Positions 1 to 8,027 of a stretch of 64,000 nucleotides of DNA are shown one piece after another. The position numbers and the translations under genes are program-made. The stretch is from Oribacterium sp. NK2B42 (GTDB lineage Bacteria > Bacillota > Clostridia > Lachnospirales > Lachnospiraceae), in NCBI RefSeq assembly GCF_000424445.1, contig NZ_AUJX01000003.1:1-64000 (forward strand), given 5' to 3'. The notes under the pieces were generated by a model. It saw only the letters and a list, made by a program, of their open reading frames with translations. It made no database searches and was not told the DNA's origin. The first letter of the stretch is position 1. The number at the start of each line of letters is the position of its first letter.

Positions 1-171
1 ATTGTAGACAGATGGTATCCGTCATCTAAGATATGCCACTGCTGCGGTGCTATCAAGAAAGATTTAAAACTTTCTGACAGAATATATCGTTGTTCATGTG
101 GCTATATTGAGGATAGGGATTTCAATGCAAGTCTTAATCTTAGAGATGCTATAGCTTACGAAGTTGCATAA
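1..171 (+). CDS. tnpB: TnpB (IS200/IS605 OrfB) C-terminal end, partial
   Basis: The frame is open from the first base of the window and encodes the last 56 residues of a TnpB-type RNA-guided nuclease. Visible are the C-terminal zinc-ribbon cysteines (CHCC, then CSCG) followed by DRDFNASLNLRDA, which contains the conserved DxNAxxNL end of the RuvC/zinc-finger module. TnpB proteins accompany or replace the TnpA transposase in IS200/IS605-type elements and cut DNA with a guide RNA taken from the element's right end. Whether a tnpA lies upstream cannot be seen. The gene points toward hisF, and its element ends only a few bases before that gene. Confidence 0.9.
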   Translation: MVDRWYPSSKICHCCGAIKKDLKLSDRIYRCSCGYIEDRDFNASLNLRDAIAYEVA

Positions 172-345
172 TCAAGCAAACGTAAGTATGTACTGCGGGC
201 TATCGCAGGAATTTACGACTGTGGAGTGTACAAGAACTTGTAAGTAGCGTATTGCTTGCAATCGCCAAAACATACACGTTGAAGCAGTAAGAAGTATCCG
301 TGAGGACTTCAATTTCTCGATGTGAGTATATTTACACACATTTTG
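120..345 (+). ncRNA. Putative right end of IS605-type element with omega RNA
   Basis: In IS605-type elements the guide (omega) RNA overlaps the 3' end of tnpB and runs to the right end of the element. The bases after the tnpB stop are non-coding and contain GAAGCAGTAAGAAG followed by a small stem (GAAG..TCC GTGA GGACTTC), like the right-end hairpin of such elements. A second weak stem lies around 320-340. The exact element boundary cannot be fixed without an empty site. The guide would be taken from the sequence just past the right end, at the hisF start. This is an inference from family layout. Confidence 0.45.
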
Positions 346-358
346 AGTGGCAGAAGTA

Positions 359-1117
359 ATGATTACCAAACGAATCATTCCGTGCCTCGATGTCAGAGAC
401 GGGCGCGTTGTTAAAGGTGTGAATTTCGAAGGACTCAGGGACGTAAACAACCCTGTTGAGCTTGGAAAATATTATAGTAACTGCGGAGCTGATGAGCTGG
501 TATTTTACGATATCACTGCAAGCTTCGAAGGCAGAAAGTTGTTTACAGATATTCTCACAAAGGTTGCGAGCGAGATATTTATCCCCCTCACAGTTGGCGG
601 AGGAATCAATACAGTGGACGACTTCGACAGAGTTCTGAAGTGCGGTGCCGACAAGGTTTCCGTCAATTCCGGAGCCATCAAGAATCCTGACCTCATCAAC
701 GAGGCAGCTCAGAAATACGGAAATCAATGTGTGGTGCTTTCTGTTGATGCAAAACGTGTTGACGGAAGCTTCCATGTATTTCTGAACGGCGGTCGTGTGG
801 ATACCGGAATGGATGCACTTAAATGGATAGAAGACGGTGTAAAGCGCGGAGCAGGTGAGGTTGTTCTCAACTCCATCGATACTGACGGCGTCAAGCAGGG
901 CTTCGACCTTGAGATGCTGAAAGCTGTCAATGCTATCGTCAAAGTCCCGGTCATTGCTTCGGGAGGAGCCGGCTCCATACAGGATTTTGTGACACTCTTT
1001 AAGGAAATCCCTGATATGTCCGCAGGTCTGGCGGCTTCCATTTTCCACTTTGGAGAAGTAAAGATCGACGACCTGAAAAAGACCTTACATGACGAAGGTA
1101 TCCCGGTAAGATTGTGA
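359..1117 (+). CDS. hisF: Imidazole glycerol phosphate synthase cyclase subunit HisF
   Basis: A (beta/alpha)8-barrel enzyme that, with the HisH glutaminase, converts PRFAR plus ammonia to imidazole glycerol phosphate and AICAR in histidine synthesis. The start TKRIIPCLDVRDGRVVKGVNF carries the first catalytic Asp (CLDV). The second catalytic Asp lies in LSVDAKRVDGS, and phosphate-binding loops occur at VGGGIN and ASGGAGS. I prefer ATG 359 over the in-frame GTG at 347, because family members start at M-x-TKRIIPCLD and GAGTGG at 345-350 is the only ribosome-site-like sequence. hisI follows at 1211. The usual upstream his genes are not adjacent; an IS605-type element lies directly before the start, so transcription may come from the element. 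Confidence 0.95.
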   Translation: MITKRIIPCLDVRDGRVVKGVNFEGLRDVNNPVELGKYYSNCGADELVFYDITASFEGRKLFTDILTKVASEIFIPLTVGGGINTVDDFDRVLKCGADKVSVNSGAIKNPDLINEAAQKYGNQCVVLSVDAKRVDGSFHVFLNGGRVDTGMDALKWIEDGVKRGAGEVVLNSIDTDGVKQGFDLEMLKAVNAIVKVPVIASGGAGSIQDFVTLFKEIPDMSAGLAASIFHFGEVKIDDLKKTLHDEGIPVRL

Positions 1118-1210
1118 TAAATCCTTATGGGTGGGTTTGATTCCGTTACGACAGCTTAGACAAATGTGTGTATTAAAGCAAAGGGGACTGCCCCTTAAAG
1201 GTGAAGAATT

Positions 1211-1570
1211 ATGGCGATTGAAGATTTCGATATCGATAAAGTAAAATTTGATGAAAAGGGTCTGGTGCCTTGCATTGTTCAGGATTACAAGACAAAGAGG
1301 GTACTGACACTTGCATACATGAACCGTGAGTCCTTAGACATCAGTCTTAAAAAAGGATGCACCTGTTTCTGGTCCCGCTCACGTCAGGAGCTCTGGCTGA
1401 AGGGCGCCACCAGTGGTAACTTTCAGCATATCGTGACCATGGAGGCTGACTGCGACAGAGACGCCATACTGGTTCAGGTCATAAAGGACGGTCCTGCATG
1501 CCACCGCGGAAATGACAGCTGCTTTGATGACTCACTGTGTCAGTATTGGCCTCAGAACAAGCCATTCTAA
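1211..1570 (+). CDS. hisI: Phosphoribosyl-AMP cyclohydrolase HisI
   Basis: A stand-alone cyclohydrolase of 119 residues that opens the purine ring of phosphoribosyl-AMP, the third step of histidine synthesis. The family signature FWSRSRQELWLKGATSGN is present, as is the metal-binding cluster ADCDRDA and the conserved cysteines near GPACHRG and SLCQYW. The HisE pyrophosphohydrolase domain, often fused C-terminally, is absent; the protein stops right after the cyclohydrolase domain. A good ribosome site (AAAGGTGAAG) precedes the ATG. It follows hisF by 93 bp, probably in one transcript. Confidence 0.95.
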   Translation: MAIEDFDIDKVKFDEKGLVPCIVQDYKTKRVLTLAYMNRESLDISLKKGCTCFWSRSRQELWLKGATSGNFQHIVTMEADCDRDAILVQVIKDGPACHRGNDSCFDDSLCQYWPQNKPF

Positions 1571-1703
1571 TGTGCCAATCAGATCTGCATCTGTGTGTCA
1601 GATACTAAAGCTTCCAAATGCAACTTTAATATAGTCGGTTAGATTAACATCTGTGTGTCAGTAATAAAGGCGGAAAACATGCATTTATAGATGAGGAAAA
1701 TAT

Positions 1704-2234
1704 ATGAGTAAAGAAACCGAATACATGGACATATATAACGAGAAAAAAGAAAAGACCGGAAGAGTAGTGGATCGAAAGACTCCTCTCAAAAAAGGTGAGT
1801 TCATGATGTATGTCCTTGCAATCCTGGAAAGGGAAGAAGACGGCAAACTCCTTATCACCCAAAGATCTCTGGATAAAAAATGGGCTGCCGGAGTCTGGGA
1901 AATCCCTGGTGGAGGTTCCAAAGCCGGGGAGTTTTCATTAGACGCAGTAAAACGTGAGGTAATGGAAGAAACAGGCCTTGATATCTCAGCATGTCCGGAT
2001 GAACAGAAAACTCCGGTATTTTCCTATGTTAATGAAGACCTCGAGAGGGGTGACAACTACTTTGTGGACATATATCACTTCGTATTTCCTTTTGATGAGA
2101 AGGATGTAACCATAGAGCAATCCGAAGCCATAGACCACAAGTTTGCTACATTAGATGAAATCACAGAGTTAAACGAACAGTCGTCTTTCCTGCATTACAG
2201 AAGACTGCTTCAGGCACTTGGAAAAGAGAAATGA
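1704..2234 (+). CDS. Nudix hydrolase
   Basis: A 176-residue Nudix protein. The Nudix box GX5EX7REUXEEXGU is complete: GGSKAGE, seven residues, then REVMEETGL at about residues 70-93. The N-terminal part (MDIYNEKKEKTGRVVDR) and overall length resemble the isopentenyl-diphosphate-isomerase-like YfcD subgroup, whose substrates are mostly unknown, so no substrate is assigned. The gene follows hisI after a spacer with a repeated ATCTGTGTGTCAG motif and ends just before a clear terminator. Confidence 0.85.
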   Translation: MSKETEYMDIYNEKKEKTGRVVDRKTPLKKGEFMMYVLAILEREEDGKLLITQRSLDKKWAAGVWEIPGGGSKAGEFSLDAVKREVMEETGLDISACPDEQKTPVFSYVNEDLERGDNYFVDIYHFVFPFDEKDVTIEQSEAIDHKFATLDEITELNEQSSFLHYRRLLQALGKEK

Positions 2235-2254
2235 ATATTTTATAATTTTATCAG

Positions 2255-2288
2255 TAGATTTCTGAATATACTTCAGAAATCTATTTTT
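2255..2288 (+). terminator. Rho-independent terminator after Nudix gene
   Basis: A perfect 12-bp stem (TAGATTTCTGAA and its complement, 5-nt loop) is followed by a run of five T. Confidence 0.85.
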
Positions 2289-2317
2289 AGTGAAACATTT
2301 TTTATCGTACATAGCAG

Positions 2318-2375
2318 GCAGATATCCACCGGGGACGGTTCTCTCCGGCGAGAACCGTCCCCGGTGGATATCTGC
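2318..2375. repeat. Long palindrome of the CCGGGGACGG family, copy 1
   Basis: Two 26-bp perfectly complementary arms around a 6-bp centre (TCCGGC). The arm contains the core CCACCGGGGACGGTTCTC, which recurs at 3384, 15887, 20322-20671 and 25469. It lies between the Nudix terminator and the ribosome site of the next gene, as REP-like elements usually do. An in-frame GTG at 2290 would read through it, but the downstream ATG at 2410 is the better start. Confidence 0.9.
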
Positions 2376-2409
2376 TGAAATGCAGCTACACTCACACAGG
2401 AAAGCCTAT

Positions 2410-3372
2410 ATGGAAAACTTCAATATAGATGATTACATCGATGACCGCATAACAATTTACTCCACGGATGACCCGGATTTCGGACCTATCGAAGTCTGCG
2501 AAGGTTATTACCTTGGGGATCATATGCGCTTTCTTTTAGTTGATGATGCCATGCAGTCGGCTTACTTTACGGATGAGGGTCTCGAAACCGCTCTGCCCTT
2601 TGACTATATGGAAAGCTTTAACTGGGTCTACAGAATCAACAAGCACATAAAGAAGACACTGCTGGTCGGTGGCGGTGGATTTACATATCCTCGATATTAT
2701 CTTGATATGTATCCCGACCGCTATATTGACACCATCGAAATCAGTCCGACCATAGTCGATATTTCCCGAAAGTATTTCGGTCTCACAGAGCTGGAAGAGA
2801 AGTACGGTGAGCACCTGAAGGTTATAGTGGAAGACGGCAATAAATACCTCATCGACCTTGCCCTCAGGATCAAGGCTTCGGCCTCGAATACTTCATCGGA
2901 ACCACCGGCTTCCGAAACCGCAAGTGATTATCATTCACAGGAATCCCCGGCTTACGAAGCCGAAAGTGACTCTCTTCAACAGGGATTTCCGGCTTCTGAT
3001 GACTCAGGTGACAACCCTGTTTCAACCGATACAGCTAACCAGCCGGGCTCATCATTGAACTCCTCAGCTCAACCGGTAAATGATTTGAAATACGACCTGA
3101 TCCTGAATGACGCTTACGTAGGTCACAAATCCAGTGATATTTTGAAGAAATCCGCCGCCCTCATCAAGTCCTGCCTCAGGGAAGACGGCATCTATGCTGC
3201 AAACCTTGTGATTCCTCTCAAAGGAAACGGCGCCGTACAGCCTAAAAAGGATATGGAGATTTTCTCAGAAGTTTTTAACTACACCTTTTTGCTCCAGTGT
3301 GACGATGAGATAAACCCTTATGTACCCCAGAACTGCATCTTTTTTGCATCTGACGCACCTCTTGATATGTAA
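2410..3372 (+). CDS. Spermidine-synthase-like SAM-dependent methyltransferase with low-complexity insert
   Basis: A 320-residue protein with the spermidine synthase/methyltransferase fold. The motif LLVGGGGFTYPRYYLDMYP is a glycine-rich nucleotide-binding loop, and IDTIEISPTIVDISRKYFGL is the acidic loop after strand 2. YDLILNDAYVGH corresponds to the later catalytic-face strand. Whether it is a true aminopropyltransferase is uncertain: the classic spermidine-synthase GGG-D-G loop is altered and no polyamine gene is nearby. A 60-70 residue Ser/Pro/Glu/Ala-rich insert with imperfect internal repeats splits the core between VEDGNKYL and YDLILND. The start is ATG 2410, 5 nt after ACAGGAAAG; an upstream in-frame GTG would translate the palindromic repeat. 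Confidence 0.75.
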   Translation: MENFNIDDYIDDRITIYSTDDPDFGPIEVCEGYYLGDHMRFLLVDDAMQSAYFTDEGLETALPFDYMESFNWVYRINKHIKKTLLVGGGGFTYPRYYLDMYPDRYIDTIEISPTIVDISRKYFGLTELEEKYGEHLKVIVEDGNKYLIDLALRIKASASNTSSEPPASETASDYHSQESPAYEAESDSLQQGFPASDDSGDNPVSTDTANQPGSSLNSSAQPVNDLKYDLILNDAYVGHKSSDILKKSAALIKSCLREDGIYAANLVIPLKGNGAVQPKKDMEIFSEVFNYTFLLQCDDEINPYVPQNCIFFASDAPLDM

Positions 3373-3383
3373 ACACAGGCAGT

Positions 3384-3480
3384 CATCCACCGGGGACGGT
3401 TTTCTCCTGTGATATCGACTTGGACGGTTTTCTCCGGCTATGTCAACTTGGACGGTTTTCTCCGACGATATCAACCTGGA
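3384..3480. repeat. Half palindrome plus three 28-bp tandem repeats
   Basis: ATCCACCGGGGACGGTTTTC (the left arm of the palindrome family) leads into three 28-bp units beginning at 3397, 3425 and 3453. Each has the form CGGTTTTCTCC, a variable stretch, then ATATCAACTTGGA. A decayed fourth unit follows. This looks like local amplification of a palindrome fragment between two genes. Confidence 0.8.
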
Positions 3481-3572
3481 CATTTTTCTATGGTAGATAA
3501 ATGATGGTTACTGATGTATATCGATAGAAATATGATATCAAATATGGTTCAAATCTGAGCCAAGGAGGTCTT

Positions 3573-4505
3573 ATGACTATAAAAGCAAACTACCACACCC
3601 ACACCACCTTCTGTGACGGCAGCGATTCTCCGGAGGAGGTTGTACAGGAAGCCCTAAAAAAAGGTTTCACTCACCTTGGCTTCAGCGGCCACATGGATCC
3701 GGGCGTTTCCATGGATTTCGAAAAATATTTAGAAGAAATCAACCGCCTGCAGAATCTCTACAAAGGCAAAATTCGGATCTTCCGAGGTGCCGAGCTTGAT
3801 AATGTCTACGCCCCTGAAGCAGTCACCGGAGTCGAATACATCATCGGTTCCACACATTTTATCCCGATTCCGGGAAGCGAACTGTGGCAGAAAACCGCAC
3901 CCTATGGCACTCACAAAGAAGGCGCTCCGGATTCCGAGGTCTGCGGTGTCGATGGCTCACCCGAGGCTGTCCATGACAATTGTAAAAAATATTTCCACGG
4001 TGATTACTATGAAATGTCCGAAAGATATTTCGCCTTTGAGTCAATGGTATGTGACAGACTGAAGCCTACCTTCATAGGACATCTCGACCTCATCACCAGA
4101 TTCAATGACCTTTCAAAAGAAGACGGAGGCCATTTCCTGGACGAAAGCGATGAGAGATATCTCGCACCTGCAAGAAAAGCTATAGATAAACTTGTGACCT
4201 ACGGTATACCCTTTGAAGTGAACCTGGGAGCAGTAAACCGAAAGAGAAAACACCAGCCTTACCCGTCTCTTGAGCTTCTTAAATATATAAAAGAAGCAGG
4301 TGGAGAAGTTCTTCTGTCATCAGACGCCCACCAAAAAGAACTCCTTGACGGAACCTTCGAGGAAGGCATTGACCTTATAAAAGAAGCAGGCTTCGACCGT
4401 ATAAACATGCTATGCAGAATATCCGATTTCGAATACGTAATACCCGCAAAAAACACCAGGGACAATACAGGCGGTCCTCTGTACTGGAAACAGCTTCGGA
4501 TATAG
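3573..4505 (+). CDS. hisJ: PHP-domain histidinol-phosphatase, HisJ family
   Basis: A 310-residue PHP-superfamily metal-dependent phosphatase of the HisJ/HisK type, which removes phosphate from histidinol phosphate in Firmicutes. Metal ligands appear in order: HTHTTFCDG (residues 7-15), GFSGHMD (about 35), a Glu in FRGAELDNVY (about 74), GSTHF (about 90), GHLDL (about 170) and SSDAH (about 250). The final DAH with conserved spacing is typical. The start is set by AAGGAGG seven bases before the ATG. Its proximity to hisF and hisI supports the histidine role, but PHP phosphatases with other substrates exist. Confidence 0.85.
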   Translation: MTIKANYHTHTTFCDGSDSPEEVVQEALKKGFTHLGFSGHMDPGVSMDFEKYLEEINRLQNLYKGKIRIFRGAELDNVYAPEAVTGVEYIIGSTHFIPIPGSELWQKTAPYGTHKEGAPDSEVCGVDGSPEAVHDNCKKYFHGDYYEMSERYFAFESMVCDRLKPTFIGHLDLITRFNDLSKEDGGHFLDESDERYLAPARKAIDKLVTYGIPFEVNLGAVNRKRKHQPYPSLELLKYIKEAGGEVLLSSDAHQKELLDGTFEEGIDLIKEAGFDRINMLCRISDFEYVIPAKNTRDNTGGPLYWKQLRI

Positions 4506-4745
4506 TCTTTAACCGGAGTGTAATCGCTTTCAACAAAATGCTGTGATAAACCTGAAACCTTTCATATAATTTGTGAGACTCATCCATTGATGAAATTCAG
4601 AAAAGCTTTAATATAGGGTACTAATAAAAGTAATAGACACTTATCATCACTGTTATTAAAGTGATAACGTAAAAGTAGTCACTCAACTATTTTTGCAAAC
4701 ATCATTTGATTTTATTCCCTGAAAATAAAGTGTTGATTCATCAAT

Positions 4746-4770
4746 GGAGGACCCATGAATCCTCCTTTTT
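4746..4770 (+). promoter_or_regulatory. Possible attenuator hairpin before MATE gene
   Basis: GGAGGA (4746-4751) pairs with TCCTCC (4760-4765), followed by TTTTT. The stem contains both the ribosome site and the codons of the putative leader peptide. An alternative helix GATTCAT/ATGAATC (about 4735-4760) would use some of the same bases, so two exclusive structures are possible. Confidence 0.4.
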
Positions 4771-4772
4771 AA
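4755..4772 (+). CDS. Putative leader peptide MNPPF upstream of MATE exporter
   Basis: ATG AAT CCT CCT TTT TAA follows a strong ribosome site (TGGAGG, 4745-4750) at suitable spacing. The coding bases are themselves the right half of a terminator-like hairpin (4746-4770). Short Pro-Pro leader peptides in front of drug exporters can couple ribosome stalling to read-through. This one is an inference from layout alone. Confidence 0.35.
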   Translation: MNPPF

Positions 4773-4795
4773 TTAGAAATATTTGGGTCATTGTC

Positions 4796-6202
4796 ATGAA
4801 TAGTACTAATGCAGTAAATCTTGGTCACAGTGTAAATAGTTCCAAAAATGAAAATCCGAACAAAACCTCCAGATCTTCTGTCAACATGCTTGAAGGCTCC
4901 CTTCTCGACAAAATCCTGCTTTTCGCCATCCCACTTGCTCTCAGCAGCATGATACAGCAGCTCTTTAATACTGCCGACACCGCAGTGGTTGGCCGTTTTG
5001 CAAGCTCTCAGGATATGGCGGCAGTAGGTGCCAATGCCTCCGTCATCAGCCTCATCGTTTCCCTCTTCATCGGTCTTTCCGTGGGTGCCAATGTTGCCAT
5101 CTCGAGACTCATCGGCTTAAACAAAACAAAAAAGATCAACGATGCCATAGGCTGCATCATGCTTCTTGCAGGAGGAAGCGGAGTAGTGCTTTTATTTGTG
5201 GGCATACTGTTATCAAGTTCCATACTAACCGCCATCAGCACACCCTCGGACGTACTTCCTCTCGCCATAAAGTATCTCCGCATATATTCGGCAGGCATGC
5301 CCTTTATCATGCTTTATAACTTCGGTTCAGCAATCCTCAGAAGTAAAGGCGACAGCAAAACACCTCTTTACTCCCTGATAGTTGCCGGTGTGGTCAATGT
5401 CGTCCTCAACCTTCTCTTTGTTATCGCTTTTAAGCAGGGGGTTGCCGGAGTAGGCTATGCCACCGTGATCTCCAATATCATATCTTCGGGTCTGGTGGTG
5501 CAAACCCTCGTTAACGGAGAAGAAGACTTCAGATTAAAGCTCAGCAAACTTAAGCCACAGAAGGATGTATTATCCATAGTGCTCAAAATCGGAGTTCCCG
5601 CAGGACTTCAGGGCGTAATATTTGCCATTGCAAACACAGTCATTCAAAGCTCCATCAACAGCTTCGGTTCAGCCGCAGTTGCAGGCTCCACCGCCAGCCA
5701 GAACATGGAAAGCATGAGCTTTTTCTGGATCAATGCATTTAATCAGGCAGCAACCACCTTCATCAGCCAGAACTACAGCGCAAAGAAGCCTGACAGATGC
5801 AGGAAGATATTTATTATTTGTCTTGTAGGCGGACTCGTTACCTGCGGACTTATGAATGTCCTTTCGCTGGTATTCCATGACAGCATCATCGCCATCTTCA
5901 CCAAAGACCAGGAAGTGGCAAAATTTGCCCTTATACGCATGTCCCACGTAATGATATTCCAGTGGATGGCAGCCTCCTACGAAGTATCCGGCTCCTCCCT
6001 CAGGGGCATGGGCATCTCAATGCTCCCGACCCTCCTCACCGTCTTCGGCTGTGTCGGCTTCCGTGTTATGTGGGTACTCCTGATTTTCCCTCTGTTCGGA
6101 ACCTTCACCTCCCTCATGATGGTCTACATTGCCTCCTGGATCATCACCGGTACCTCAGTACTTACAGCATATTACCTGAAGGCAAAAAAACTTCTGAGAT
6201 AG
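4796..6202 (+). CDS. MATE family multidrug efflux transporter
   Basis: A roughly 470-residue membrane protein with about 12 hydrophobic segments in two halves, the MATE arrangement. The first repeat starts ILLFAIPLALSSMIQQLFNTADTAVVGRFA. The second begins near VPAGLQGVIFAIANTVIQSSI, with SFFWINAFNQAATTFISQN in between. MATE proteins export drugs or metabolites using Na+ or H+ gradients. The start is uncertain: ATG 4796 lacks a clear ribosome site, ATG 4886 (MLEGSLLDK) fits the core family start, and a TTG at 4706 would read through the hairpin. A possible leader-peptide attenuator precedes it. Confidence 0.88.
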   Translation: MNSTNAVNLGHSVNSSKNENPNKTSRSSVNMLEGSLLDKILLFAIPLALSSMIQQLFNTADTAVVGRFASSQDMAAVGANASVISLIVSLFIGLSVGANVAISRLIGLNKTKKINDAIGCIMLLAGGSGVVLLFVGILLSSSILTAISTPSDVLPLAIKYLRIYSAGMPFIMLYNFGSAILRSKGDSKTPLYSLIVAGVVNVVLNLLFVIAFKQGVAGVGYATVISNIISSGLVVQTLVNGEEDFRLKLSKLKPQKDVLSIVLKIGVPAGLQGVIFAIANTVIQSSINSFGSAAVAGSTASQNMESMSFFWINAFNQAATTFISQNYSAKKPDRCRKIFIICLVGGLVTCGLMNVLSLVFHDSIIAIFTKDQEVAKFALIRMSHVMIFQWMAASYEVSGSSLRGMGISMLPTLLTVFGCVGFRVMWVLLIFPLFGTFTSLMMVYIASWIITGTSVLTAYYLKAKKLLR

Positions 6203-6260
6203 ATTTAATAGTTAATCATCCTGAAGCAATAGATTTTCTGCAAACCTCATATCGCTGACT

Positions 6261-6510
6261 GACTCATATTGAATAAATCTGGGTTTGCGGTCAATCCTTT
6301 AGTTAGCATCAGATGACTCATTTTGTATATATCTTGATATGCAGTCATACAGATACCTTGCTATTGTTGACTCATTTTGAACAATTCTGGGTTTGCGGTC
6401 AATCCTTTAGCTAGCATCAGATGACTCATTTTGTATATATCTTGATATGCAGTCATACAGCTACCTTGCTATTGTTGACTCATATGAAACAATTCTGGGT
6501 TTGCGGTCAA
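6261..6510. repeat. 108-bp tandem repeat, about 2.3 copies
   Basis: Units begin at 6261, 6369 and 6477 (the last partial). Each contains GACTCATATTGAA, CTGGGTTTGCGGTCAATCC, and a second TGACTCATTTTG followed by TATATCTTGATATGCAGTCAT. Copies 1 and 2 differ at only a few bases. The array sits between the MATE gene and the phe T-box. Its motifs (TCATCCTGAA at about 6216, TGACTCA, GGGTTTG) also occur in the 53-bp array at 14.6 kb. Confidence 0.9.
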
Positions 6511-6587
6511 ACTCACATGTTAACAGCGGTCATCCGGCTCTGATCCACTTGACAACTGTCCATTTTGGAAATATGATGTAACAAGTT

Positions 6588-6850
6588 TTATAAACCAAAA
6601 GACGTTGATGGTGCACAGTAGTACAGAGCCACCTCTCCAAGAGAATGACCGTGAGGCGCTGAGAGCGGTCTGAGAGATTCTGATATGAATTTTCCCACCG
6701 GAGTCGTCCGGATGAAAACCTTCAAAGTAGTCCGGAACGTGTTATGCGCGTTAAGCATATCGAGTGTCTGATGATAAATCATCAGGAACCTGGGTGGTAC
6801 CGCGAATTATTTCGTCCCTGTGTCTTAGAAATAAGACGCAGGGACTTTTT
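6588..6850 (+). promoter_or_regulatory. T-box riboswitch for pheST
   Basis: A T-box leader that senses uncharged tRNA-Phe and lets transcription proceed into pheST when phenylalanyl-tRNA is short. The antiterminator core GGGTGGTACCGCG is at about 6791-6803. Stem I contains AATGACC near 6643. The specifier is probably a Phe codon within ATGAATTTTC at about 6684-6694 (TTT or TTC). The terminator stem GTCCCTG..GTCTTA with its complement and T run lies at 6814-6850. pheS starts 114 bp further on. Confidence 0.93.
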
Positions 6851-6963
6851 ATATATGCCCTAGATTTTCAATCGAGGGAGCCTCGCGGCTTAGAGCGGTT
6901 CAAAGGAATCCGCCGGGATTCGTACCTTACTGTCCTCGAATCAAATAACAAAGGAGAGACCAA

Positions 6964-7986
6964 ATGGAAAACACAAAGTTGGAAGAGCTTAAAAAGCTTG
7001 CGCAGGAGCATATCCGGAACGCAAAAGATACCAATGCACTCAACGACATCCGTGTAAAGTATCTCGGAAAAAAAGGTGAGATCACAACTATGCTCAAGGC
7101 TATGAAGGATCTGAGCCCTGAAGAGAGACCTAAGTTCGGTCAGATGGTCAATGCCATCCGCGAACAGATCGAAACAGAACTCAATCAGCAGATGACTGAG
7201 CTTCAGGAAAAAGCCAAGGAAATACGTATGGCAGCAGAAACCATCGACGTTACACTTCCTGCAAAGAAGATGGCTTACGGACATGCTCATCCAAACACCA
7301 GAGCTCTTGAAGAAGTAGAGAAAATCTTCGTTGGAATGGGTTATGAAGTAGTTGAAGGACCTGAAGTTGAGTATGACGAGAACAACTTCGAAAAGCTCAA
7401 TATCCCTGCAGGACATCCCGCAAGAGACGAGCAGGATACCTTCTACATCAATAACAATATCCTCCTTCGTACCCAGACTTCATCAGTACAGGCAAGAGTT
7501 ATGGAGCAGGGCAAGCTTCCTATCCGTATGATCTGCCCGGGACGTGTTTTCCGTTCAGATGCTGTGGATGCTACCCATTCACCTTCCTTCCATCAGATCG
7601 AGGGACTTGTTATCGACAAGCACGTAACCTTCGCTGATCTTAAGGGAACACTTGATAAATTTGCAAAGGAACTTTTCGGACCGGAAACCAAGACAAAGCT
7701 CCGTCCGCATCACTTCCCATTCACGGAGCCATCAGCAGAGGTTGATGTTTCCTGCTTCAAGTGCGGCGGAAAGGGCTGCCGTTTCTGTAAGGGGGAGGGC
7801 TGGATCGAGATTCTCGGCTGCGGTATGGTTCATCCTCACGTTCTTGAGATGTGCGGCATTGATCCTAAGGAGTATCAAGGCTTTGCCTTCGGTGTAGGTC
7901 TTGAGAGAATCGCCCTTCTTAAGTATGAGATAGATGATATGAGACTTCTCTATGAGAATGATACACGTTTTCTCAGCCAGTTCTGA
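6964..7986 (+). CDS. pheS: Phenylalanine--tRNA ligase alpha subunit
   Basis: A 340-residue catalytic subunit of the (alpha-beta)2 class II synthetase. It has an N-terminal coiled-coil arm that binds tRNA (residues 1-90), then the catalytic core. Class II motif 2 appears as CPGRVFRSDAVDATHSPSFH (about residue 190) and motif 3 as GFAFGVGLERIALLKY (about 305). CFKCGGKGCRFCKGEGW is a cysteine-rich insert near residue 260 seen in many PheS proteins. The start follows AAAGGAGAG. It is controlled by the upstream T-box and lies 41 bp before pheT. Confidence 0.97.
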   Translation: MENTKLEELKKLAQEHIRNAKDTNALNDIRVKYLGKKGEITTMLKAMKDLSPEERPKFGQMVNAIREQIETELNQQMTELQEKAKEIRMAAETIDVTLPAKKMAYGHAHPNTRALEEVEKIFVGMGYEVVEGPEVEYDENNFEKLNIPAGHPARDEQDTFYINNNILLRTQTSSVQARVMEQGKLPIRMICPGRVFRSDAVDATHSPSFHQIEGLVIDKHVTFADLKGTLDKFAKELFGPETKTKLRPHHFPFTEPSAEVDVSCFKCGGKGCRFCKGEGWIEILGCGMVHPHVLEMCGIDPKEYQGFAFGVGLERIALLKYEIDDMRLLYENDTRFLSQF

Positions 7987-8027
7987 TGAAACATAATGCT
8001 TTAACACAATAGAAGAGGAGAATCACC

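Noticed and set aside
332-1048. A 238-codon minus-strand frame over hisF
   Set aside because: Antisense shadow of hisF.
2290-2409. N-terminal extension of the methyltransferase from GTG 2290
   Set aside because: It would translate the palindromic repeat and the terminator edge; ATG 2410 has a proper ribosome site.
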